Shown one piece after another: positions 1 to 5,419 of a stretch of 9,247 bases of DNA (its first letter is position 1; every line of letters starts with the position of its first letter). The stretch covers positions 1-9,247 of the forward strand of contig SFHI01000095.1 in NCBI GenBank assembly GCA_004555705.1. The letters run 5' to 3'. Under the pieces are notes generated by a model. It had not been told where the DNA came from, made no database searches, and saw nothing but the letters and a program-made list of their open reading frames with translations. Both the position numbers and the translations under genes were made by a program. The DNA is from Clostridiales bacterium. GTDB lineage: Bacteria > Bacillota > Clostridia > Oscillospirales > Oscillospiraceae.

Positions 1-229
1 GCGTGTGTGTCGAAAAACGCTGTCATTGCGAGCCAGTGCGCACACTGGCGTGGCAATCCCCCCGTTGAATGGAACCATGTAACGATTACCACCAAAAATT
101 GCCACATTTCCTACTCTGTAGGGCAATTGTCGATACATTTCCTCTCTAACCGGGGGATTGCCACACCAGTCTGCGGACTGGTTCGCAATGACAGATAATC
201 TGGGGCGCATCGCTGTAAACAACAATTTA
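1..229 (+). repeat. MITE-like palindromic repeat, copy 1 (left end cut by window)
   Basis: The right end reads GTAAACAACAATT followed by TA. The matching left end (AATTGTTGTTTAC) lies just outside the window, as shown by alignment with copy 2, whose interior begins with the same bases as position 1. The inside has two hairpin arms: 24-57, around CCAGTG-CGCA-CACTGG, and 157-190, around CCAGTC-TGCG-GACTGG. Each arm is bounded by ATTGC and GCAAT. No credible protein is encoded. It matches the copy at 3658-3847 with two substitutions, one C-run length difference and one deletion in the latter. The short ends, lack of coding content and apparent TA flanks suggest a non-autonomous transposable repeat; that classification is inferred. 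Confidence 0.85.
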
Positions 230-251
230 CCTTCCGTCCATTTCACAAGAA

Positions 252-257
252 AGAGGG
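252..257 (+). promoter_or_regulatory. Ribosome binding site deciding the copA start
   Basis: AGAGGG lies 6 nt before the ATG at 264. The earlier in-frame ATG at 258 directly abuts this motif and so has no usable spacing. I therefore place the copA start at 264, two codons later. Confidence 0.6.
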
Positions 258-263
258 ATGTAT

Positions 264-2735
264 ATGAAACTGACCTTTCAGGTCACCGGCATGACCTGCG
301 CCGCCTGCTCCGCCCGGGTGGAGAAGGTGACGGGCCAGGTCCCGGGTGTGCAGAAGGTGGAGGTAAACCTGCTCTCCGGCTCCATGACCGTGGAGGCGGA
401 GGGCCCCCAGGTGGCCCAGCCCATCTGCGCCGCCGTGGAGAAGGCGGGCTACCACGCCGCTCTTCCCGGGTCCGACCCCAAGCCCGCCCAGCCGCCCAAA
501 TCCCATGAAATGGCCATCCGGCTCATCGGCTCCGGAATCAGCCTGGTGATTCTGATGTACTTCACCATGGGACACATGGTGGGCCTCCCCGTCCCCCACT
601 GGTACCACGGCAGGGAGAACGCCCTAGTGGCAGCGCTGCTGCAGCTGTTTCTCACATTGCCGCCGGTGTACCTGAACCGGGTGTATTATTCCCGGGGCCT
701 GAAAGCGCTGTACCACCGTTCTCCTAACATGGACTCCCTCATCGCCGTGGGCTCCCTGGCCTCCCTGGTCTACGGCTGCGCCGCTCTCTTCCGGATGTCC
801 TACGCCCTGGGCCACGGGGACTGGGACACCGTGGCGAGCTACAGCGATAACCTGTATTTTGAGTCCGCAGCCATGATCCTCACCCTCATCACCCTGGGCA
901 AATTCCTGGAGGACCGGGCCAAGCGGAAAACCGGCGATGCCGTCAGGGCTCTGATGGACCTGAGCCCCAAAACCGCCCTGGTGCGCCGGGGAGACGCTGT
1001 TCAGGAGATTCCCGTGGAGCAGGTACGGCCCGGAGACACCGTGGTGGTTCGCTCCGGAGGCCGGATTGCCGTGGACGGCACCGTTCTCTCCGGCCGTGCC
1101 GACGTGGATCAGAGCGCTCTCACCGGGGAAAGCGTCCCCGTGGAGAAGGCCCCCGGGGATCCGGTCTACGCCGCCACCGTGGCGGCCTCCGGCTACCTGG
1201 AATTCCGGGCGGACACCGAGGCCAAGGACACCACCCTGGCCCAGATCGTCCGGCTGGTGGAGCAGGCCGGGGGCTCCAAGGCCCCCATCGCCCGTCTGGC
1301 GGACAAAATCGCGGGGGTGTTCGTCCCCGTGGTCATGGGCATTTCCCTTATCACTTTCGGCGTCTGGATGCTCCTGGGCTATGGGCTGGAATTCAGCCTG
1401 AACTGCGCCGTATCGGTGCTGGTGATCTCCTGCCCCTGCGCATTGGGTCTCGCCACCCCCGTGGCCATCATGGTGGGCACAGGACGGGGAGCCCAGATGG
1501 GCGTGCTCTTTAAGAACGCGGAAGCCCTGGAAAACCTCCACCGGGTAAACACCGTAGTGCTGGACAAAACCGGGACCCTCACCACCGGCGCGCCCCAGGT
1601 GACGGATATCCTCCCCGGGGCTGTCAGCGCCCAGGAGCTTCTGCGTCTGGCGGCGGCCCTGGAACAGAAATCCGAGCATCCCTTCGCCCGGGCCATTCTG
1701 GCGGCAGCGGATGCCCCTTTCCCCCAGGCGGAGGATTTTGAAACCCTACCGGGCCGAGGCGTCACCGCGGTGGTCGAGGGAGTCCGGCTCTACGGCGGAA
1801 ATAAACGGCTGATGGAGGAGCGGGGTATCTCCGTCCCCGACCTGGCAGGCCTCTCCCGGGAGGGCAAGACCCCTCTGTATTTCGCCCGGGAGGACGGAAC
1901 GTATCTCGGGGCCATCGCCGCCGCGGACGTGCTTCGGCCCGATTCCGCCGCAGCCATCGCGGAACTTCAGCAATTGGGACTTGAAATTGTGATGCTGACA
2001 GGCGATAATAGAGATACCGCCCAGGCCATCGCCGCCCAGGCGGGCATCACCCGGGTCATCTCCGATGTGCTGCCCACGGACAAGGCCTCCGCGGTAGAAG
2101 AGCTTCGCGGCAAGGGCCACCGGGTGCTGATGGTGGGCGACGGCATCAACGATGCTCCCGCCCTGGCCACGGCGGATGTGGGCATGGCAATCGGCGCGGG
2201 CACGGACATCGCCGTGGAATCCGCCGACGTGGTGCTCATTGGCCGTTCCCTGGTATCGGCGGCGGAGGCCATCCGCTTGAGTAAGGCCACCATCCGCAAC
2301 ATCCGGCAGAATCTGTTCTGGGCCTTTTTCTACAACTGCCTGGGCATCCCCATCGCGGCGGGGGTTCTGTACCTGCCCTTCGGGCTCACCTTAAGCCCCA
2401 TGCTGGGCGCCGCCGCCATGAGCCTCAGCTCCGTGTTCGTGGTGACCAACGCTCTGCGCCTGCGCTCGTTTCGAACCAAACCCATCCCGGCGGCGGAAGC
2501 TGCCGAACCAATTCACATTCAGGAGGAAAAAGCCATGGAAACAGTCATCAAAGTCGAAGGTATGATGTGCAATCATTGCAAAGCCCGGGTGGAGAAGGTC
2601 TGCAAAGCCGTCCCCGGCACCCAGGATGCCGTGGTGGACCTGGCCGCCAAAACCGTCACCGTCACCGGCAGTGCCGATGTGGAGGCTCTGAAGCAGGCCA
2701 TCCGGGACGCGGACTACCAGGTTGTGGAGGACTGA
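264..2735 (+). CDS. copA: Cu(I)-translocating P1B-type ATPase with N- and C-terminal HMA domains
   Basis: This is an inner-membrane pump that uses ATP to export cytoplasmic Cu(I). The 823 residues (from the ATG at 264) show, in order: an HMA domain with GMTCAAC (9-15); membrane helices; the actuator loop TGES (287-290); the metal-site CPC (390-392); the phosphorylation motif DKTGT (434-438, Asp434 phosphorylated); SEHP (470-473); TGDN and GDGIND (625-630); and the last two helices with YN (690-691) and MSLSS (719-723). CPC plus YN plus MxxSS is the copper/silver (P1B-1) signature, so Cu(I) rather than Zn or Cd is well supported. A linker of about 25 residues then leads to a second HMA domain with GMMCNHC (766-772), which resembles the chaperone CopZ. 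That domain has its own Shine-Dalgarno and ATG. No CsoR or CopY regulator gene and no cop-box palindrome is visible. The gene starts 34 bp after a repeat element. Confidence 0.96.
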   Translation: MKLTFQVTGMTCAACSARVEKVTGQVPGVQKVEVNLLSGSMTVEAEGPQVAQPICAAVEKAGYHAALPGSDPKPAQPPKSHEMAIRLIGSGISLVILMYFTMGHMVGLPVPHWYHGRENALVAALLQLFLTLPPVYLNRVYYSRGLKALYHRSPNMDSLIAVGSLASLVYGCAALFRMSYALGHGDWDTVASYSDNLYFESAAMILTLITLGKFLEDRAKRKTGDAVRALMDLSPKTALVRRGDAVQEIPVEQVRPGDTVVVRSGGRIAVDGTVLSGRADVDQSALTGESVPVEKAPGDPVYAATVAASGYLEFRADTEAKDTTLAQIVRLVEQAGGSKAPIARLADKIAGVFVPVVMGISLITFGVWMLLGYGLEFSLNCAVSVLVISCPCALGLATPVAIMVGTGRGAQMGVLFKNAEALENLHRVNTVVLDKTGTLTTGAPQVTDILPGAVSAQELLRLAAALEQKSEHPFARAILAAADAPFPQAEDFETLPGRGVTAVVEGVRLYGGNKRLMEERGISVPDLAGLSREGKTPLYFAREDGTYLGAIAAADVLRPDSAAAIAELQQLGLEIVMLTGDNRDTAQAIAAQAGITRVISDVLPTDKASAVEELRGKGHRVLMVGDGINDAPALATADVGMAIGAGTDIAVESADVVLIGRSLVSAAEAIRLSKATIRNIRQNLFWAFFYNCLGIPIAAGVLYLPFGLTLSPMLGAAAMSLSSVFVVTNALRLRSFRTKPIPAAEAAEPIHIQEEKAMETVIKVEGMMCNHCKARVEKVCKAVPGTQDAVVDLAAKTVTVTGSADVEALKQAIRDADYQVVED
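2521..2526 (+). promoter_or_regulatory. Internal Shine-Dalgarno within copA
   Basis: A perfect AGGAGG sits 8 nt before an in-frame ATG at 2535, inside the copA coding sequence. It encodes part of the linker (IQEEKAM) just before the C-terminal HMA domain. The spacing is ideal for initiation, so it may drive separate translation of that domain. Confidence 0.5.
2535..2735 (+). other. Candidate internal translation product: free CopZ-like copper chaperone (66 aa)
   Basis: The ATG at 2535 is in frame with copA and would give a 66-residue protein ending at the copA stop. It is one complete HMA ferredoxin-like domain: the Cu-binding loop GMMCNHC falls at residues 9-15, followed by KARVEKVCKAVPG and a beta-alpha-beta continuation ending YQVVED. 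Its length matches stand-alone CopZ chaperones (about 65-70 aa), which carry Cu(I) to CopA. The in-frame fusion and the upstream AGGAGG are directly visible. Separate production of the short form is inferred. The alternative is that the fused domain serves only as a regulatory domain of CopA and the Shine-Dalgarno is a relic of a formerly separate copZ. Confidence 0.4.
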
Positions 2736-2736
2736 T

Positions 2737-3660
2737 ATGGAGGCTGAATTCTATTTTGACTCCCAGGGCGCGGGCAAAATCCGCTGCCGCAGCTGGCTCC
2801 CCCAGGGGGAGCCCCGGGCTGTGGTGCAGCTTGTCCACGGCATCGCGGAGCATGTTGATCGCTATGACCATTTCGCCCGGTTCCTGACGGAGCAGGGCTT
2901 CGCAGTGGTGGCCGAGGACCACATGGGCCACGGCAAATCCATCAACAACGGCGGGATCCAGGGGTACTTCCATGGGGGCTGGTTCGCCGCTGTGGCGGAT
3001 ACCTACCACCTGCTGGAGCTGACCCGTCAGGAGTTCCCCGGCATTCCCTATATCCTCTTCGGCCACTCCATGGGCTCGTTTATGGCCCGGACCATCCTGT
3101 GCAAATACCCGGACAGCGGCATCACCGCAGCGGTGATCTGCGGCACCGGTTGGCAGCCCGCCGCGGCTCTGCCCGCTCTGATTAAGACGGCGGAGCTCAT
3201 CGGGAAGCGCTCCGGGGAAACCGCCCCCAGCAAGGCCCTGGAGGCCATGGCCTTCGGCAGCTATAACAAGCGGGTGGAACACAAACGCACGGTCTGCGAC
3301 TGGCTCACCCGGGAGAGCTCTGTGGTGGATGCCTATATGGCAGACCCGCTGTGCGGCTTCACCCCCAGCGCGGGTCTCTTCCGGGACATGCTGTCGGGCA
3401 TCCGGTACATCCAGAAGCCGGAAAGCCTGAATGCCATGAAAAAGGACCTGCCCGTCTTCTTCATCGCCGGCGGGGACGACCCCGTGGGCAGCTACGGCAA
3501 GGGCGTGCGCAAAGCCGCCGAAGCCTTCCGCCAGACCGGGATGCAGGACGTAACCGTGAAGCTCTACCCTCTGTGCCGCCACGAAATCCTCAACGAGATC
3601 AATAAGCAAGAGGTCTATCAGGACATCCTGACCTGGATTGAAAGCAAGATCAAAGCGTAA
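2737..3660 (+). CDS. Alpha/beta hydrolase (monoacylglycerol lipase / lysophospholipase-like)
   Basis: This is a serine hydrolase of 307 residues, the normal length for the Hydrolase_4 group (bacterial monoglyceride lipases and lysophospholipases). It shows the oxyanion-hole motif VHGIAEH (33-39), the segment AEDHMGHGKS (59-68) typical of the group, the nucleophile elbow GHSMG (Ser111), the acid in GGDDPV (Asp248 likely) and His282 in RHEILNE. No signal peptide is seen, so it is probably cytoplasmic. The substrate is likely a monoacyl lipid or other small ester but cannot be fixed from sequence. The ATG at 2737 is preferred over an upstream TTG (2722) because GGAGG (2726-2730) lies 6 nt before it. 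The start follows the copA stop by 1 nt, so translation is probably coupled and the two are co-transcribed. A functional link to copper is not evident. The TAA stop overlaps the end of a repeat element. Confidence 0.9.
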   Translation: MEAEFYFDSQGAGKIRCRSWLPQGEPRAVVQLVHGIAEHVDRYDHFARFLTEQGFAVVAEDHMGHGKSINNGGIQGYFHGGWFAAVADTYHLLELTRQEFPGIPYILFGHSMGSFMARTILCKYPDSGITAAVICGTGWQPAAALPALIKTAELIGKRSGETAPSKALEAMAFGSYNKRVEHKRTVCDWLTRESSVVDAYMADPLCGFTPSAGLFRDMLSGIRYIQKPESLNAMKKDLPVFFIAGGDDPVGSYGKGVRKAAEAFRQTGMQDVTVKLYPLCRHEILNEINKQEVYQDILTWIESKIKA

Positions 3661-3847
3661 ATTGTTGTTTACGCGTGTGTGTCGAAAAACGCTGTCATTG
3701 CGAGCCAGTGCGCACACTGGCGTGGCAATCCCCCCCGTTGAATGGAACCATGTAACGATTACCACCAAAAATCGCCACATTTTCTACTCTGTAGGGCAAT
3801 TGTCGATACATTTCCTCTCTAACCGGGGGGCTGTAAACAACAATTTA
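3658..3847 (+). repeat. MITE-like palindromic repeat, copy 2 (internally deleted)
   Basis: The ends are TA-AATTGTTGTTTAC and GTAAACAACAATT-TA. The interior is nearly identical to copy 1 and in the same orientation, but about 55 bp covering the whole right hairpin arm is missing at the junction near 3829-3832, leaving 190 bp instead of about 245. Its left TA supplies the first two bases of the hydrolase stop codon. It encodes no credible protein. Confidence 0.85.
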
Positions 3848-3910
3848 TCTTCCCTGCTGAAATTTTCCCAATCTTTTTAATTAGTCCGTTTTATTGTACC
3901 GAACCGTTTG

Positions 3911-3916
3911 TATACT
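3911..3916 (+). promoter_or_regulatory. Possible -10 box for the small-ORF/truA/arsC-like cluster
   Basis: TATACT lies in the AT-rich stretch between repeat copy 2 and the small gene, 33 nt before its ATG, and would give a short leader of about 25 nt. No good -35 hexamer stands at 16-18 nt; the best upstream sequence is T-rich (TTTTAT). This is a weak call. Confidence 0.3.
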
Positions 3917-3949
3917 ATCCTCGGAAACCAAAACGAAAGGTTGATGACG

Positions 3950-4078
3950 ATGTATTCCATGCGGTACGTACAAGGACATGTTCAGGTATATGACAAAACC
4001 GGTAAGTTCCTGTTCTCGGCGGACACCGAGCGGGAGGCCAGAGAGGAATTGGAGGACTATGCGGAATCTGCGGCTTGA
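3950..4078 (+). CDS. Small hypothetical protein (42 aa) overlapping truA
   Basis: This is a 42-residue frame, MYSMRYVQGHVQVYDKTG followed by KFLFSADTEREAREELEDYAESAA. AAAGG (3936-3940) lies 9 nt before the ATG. Another ATG at 3944 is in frame but too close to that site. The first half looks like two short beta strands with a KTG turn; the second half is an acidic, helix-prone tail. There is no membrane segment and no cysteine. Its last 20 bp overlap the start of truA, the usual arrangement for translational coupling, and a plausible -10 box lies upstream. These points make a real gene more likely than chance. I do not recognise a characterised family and assign no function. Confidence 0.55.
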   Translation: MYSMRYVQGHVQVYDKTGKFLFSADTEREAREELEDYAESAA

Positions 4079-4702
4079 CCTTTGCTATGACGGCACCCGC
4101 TACCGGGGCTGGCAGCGGCTACCGACGCTGGGGTCCACGCGGAGCACCAGGTTGCGAATTTCCACTGTGAAAGCACCCTCTCCCCGGAGGAAATTTTCCT
4201 TCAGCTCCGCCGGTATCTGCCAGAGGACATCGGCATATACTCCTGCAAGGAGGTCTCCCCCCGGTTCCACGCCAGGCTGAACGCCAAGGAGAAAACCTAC
4301 CTCTACCGGATCTGGAACTCCCCCGACCCCTGCGTCTTTCAGCGGAAATACGTCACCGTGGTGGAGGAGCCCCTGGACATCCCCGCCATGGAGCGGGCGG
4401 CGGCTTTTCTCATGGGGGAGCACGATTTCTCCGCCTTCTGCGGCAATCCCAAGATGAAAAAATCCACGGTGCGCTTCCTCCGCTCCGTTGAAATCCGGCG
4501 GGAGGGGGCCGAACTTCAGCTCCGCTTCACCGGCAACGGGTTTCTCTATAACATGGTGCGCATTCTCACGGGCACCCTCATCGAGGTTGGCCGGGGGCAG
4601 CGGGAGCCTGAGTCCATCCCCGCCCTGTTCGGCGGGAAACGGGCCCAGGCAGGCTTTCTCGCCCCGCCCCAGGGGCTGTGCTTACAGGAGGTAATCTATT
4701 GA
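4059..4702 (+). pseudogene. truA: truA, tRNA pseudouridine(38-40) synthase, broken by internal deletion and frameshift
   Basis: TruA isomerises uridines 38-40 of the tRNA anticodon stem to pseudouridine. The start MRNLRLDLCYDGTRYRGWQR (4059-4118) is a good TruA N terminus. The rest of the protein, from TDAGVHAEHQVANFHCES through FHARLNAKEKTYLYRIWN to NGFLYNMVRILTGTLIEVG and QEVIY, is clear from 4121 to 4702 but in another frame. About 29 residues expected between WQR and the catalytic TDAGVH motif are absent. The lost length must be 3n+1 nt (about 85-88), with the junction near 4115-4121. The N-terminal frame runs off into unrelated sequence and stops at 4278-4280. The C-terminal frame is closed upstream by a stop at 4088 and has no start codon until a GTG at 4358. 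The catalytic Asp codon survives (4124-4126) but cannot be read from the true start. The decay looks recent, as the rest remains intact. An assembly error is the main alternative. Confidence 0.85.
4686..4691 (+). promoter_or_regulatory. Ribosome binding site deciding a TTG start
   Basis: AGGAGG lies 7 nt before the TTG at 4699, inside the end of truA. It favours that TTG over the in-frame GTG at 4678, which has no such site. Confidence 0.7.
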
Positions 4703-5040
4703 ACATTCAAATCTTCGGCAAGAGCAAATGCTTCGACACCAAAAAGGCGGAGCGCTATTTCAAGGAACGCCGGATTCCCTTCCAGTCCATCGACCTGCCC
4801 CGGTTCGGCATGTCGGGCCGGGAGTTCGACAGCGTCCTGCGCGCCGTTGGCGGCGTGGACAAGCTCATCGACTGGGACGGAAAATCCGGGGAGATCACCC
4901 TCATGAAGTACATGGACGATACCCGGGCCAAAGAGGACAAAATCTTCGACAACCCCAGCCTCATAAAAACCCCCATCGTCCGCAACGGCAAACAGGCCAC
5001 CGTCGGCTACTGCCCCGAAATCTGGGCCGCCTGGGAATAA
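4699..5040 (+). CDS. ArsC/Spx-family thioredoxin-fold protein (arsenate reductase family)
   Basis: The 113 residues have the ArsC/Spx architecture: beta strand NIQIFGKSKC with the active-site-position Cys11, a following helix (DTKKAERYFKERRIP), the FQSIDLP strand, a helical insert, then KTPIVRNGKQATVGY (90-104) with the cis-Pro position and Arg95. It has a single Cys in the active loop (C-F-D-T, not CxxC), so it is not Spx-like in redox chemistry. A second Cys (105) lies near the C terminus. Family members include glutathione/glutaredoxin-dependent arsenate reductases and many proteins of unknown substrate. No ars operon genes are present, so arsenate reduction is not supported by context. 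The start is the TTG at 4699, sharing bases with the truA TGA stop (TTGA), which implies coupling to truA translation. A strong terminator follows 8 nt after the stop. Confidence 0.85.
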   Translation: MNIQIFGKSKCFDTKKAERYFKERRIPFQSIDLPRFGMSGREFDSVLRAVGGVDKLIDWDGKSGEITLMKYMDDTRAKEDKIFDNPSLIKTPIVRNGKQATVGYCPEIWAAWE

Positions 5041-5048
5041 CCCTTTAC

Positions 5049-5082
5049 AAAAGCAGCTTTCCAACAAGGGAAGCTGCTTTTT
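5049..5082 (+). terminator. Rho-independent terminator after the arsC-like gene
   Basis: The stem AAAAGCAGCTT (5049-5059) pairs with AAGCTGCTTTT (5071-5081) across a loop of 11 nt, and the T-run closes the structure. It directly follows the TAA at 5040 and should end the small-ORF/truA/arsC-like transcript. Confidence 0.9.
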
Positions 5083-5104
5083 CCGTCCATGGACAGCAGG
5101 AAGA

Positions 5105-5351
5105 TAAATTGTTGTTTGAAAGTGTGTGTTGGAAATTACCTGTCATTGCGAACCAGTCCGCAGACTGGTGTGGCAATCCCCCGGTTAGAAGGGAAATGTA
5201 TCGACAATTGCCTTACAGAGTTGCGAAACGTAACGATTTTTGGTGGGAATCGTTACTTGATTCCATTTAACCGGGGGATTGCCACGCCAGTGTGCGCACT
5301 GGCTCGCAATGACAGCGTTTTTTCGGGTGAGCACGCGTAAACAACAATTTA
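5105..5351 (-). repeat. MITE-like palindromic repeat, copy 3 (inverted relative to copies 1 and 2)
   Basis: This is a full-length copy of 247 bp with TA-AATTGTTGTTT and AAACAACAATT-TA ends. Read on the minus strand it follows copy 1: the GAGCCAGTG arm, then GGAAATGTATCGACAATTGCC-type core sequence in complement, then the CCAGTC arm. The core is more diverged than between copies 1 and 2. It fills most of the gap between the terminator at 5049-5082 and the symporter gene and encodes nothing credible. Confidence 0.85.
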
Positions 5352-5408
5352 TCATTTTCCCTTTTCTCCGTTTTCCATCTTGCAGTTTCCACAAAAAAGT
5401 GCTATTCT

Positions 5409-5415
5409 AAGGAGG
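5409..5415 (+). promoter_or_regulatory. Ribosome binding site of the symporter gene
   Basis: AAGGAGG, a near-perfect anti-16S match, lies 4 nt before the ATG at 5420. The spacing is slightly short but supports this start. Confidence 0.7.
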
Positions 5416-5419
5416 CATC

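Noticed and set aside
7..198. 63-residue open frame within repeat copy 1, and related frames at 3638-3880, 5089-5340 and minus 5185-5394
   Set aside because: They arise wholly or partly from the repeat sequence itself (peptides such as VIASQCAHWRGNP), read across hairpins and core, recur on both strands and lack ribosome binding sites. They are typical false gene calls in repeats.
1..263. CopY/CsoR operator or copper-responsive promoter before copA
   Set aside because: I found no TACANNTGTA-type palindrome or convincing -35/-10 pair; the region is nearly all repeat copy 1.
2722..2736. Upstream TTG start for the hydrolase (five extra residues)
   Set aside because: It would overlap copA and lacks a spaced ribosome binding site; the ATG at 2737 has GGAGG at ideal distance.
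4358..4702. Independent short gene starting at GTG 4358
   Set aside because: It is the C-terminal part of truA; homology extends in the same frame upstream to 4121 with no start codon, so this is a fragment of a broken gene.
4699..5040. Arsenate resistance function for the ArsC-family protein
   Set aside because: No arsR, arsB/acr3 or other arsenic genes are present, and the family includes many proteins not acting on arsenate, so only the family is called.
5380..5408. TTGCAG-17 nt-TATTCT promoter-like pair before the symporter
   Set aside because: Hexamers and spacing look acceptable, but transcription would begin around 5415, inside the ribosome binding site, leaving no leader. A leaderless start conflicts with the strong AAGGAGG, so I did not list it as a feature.
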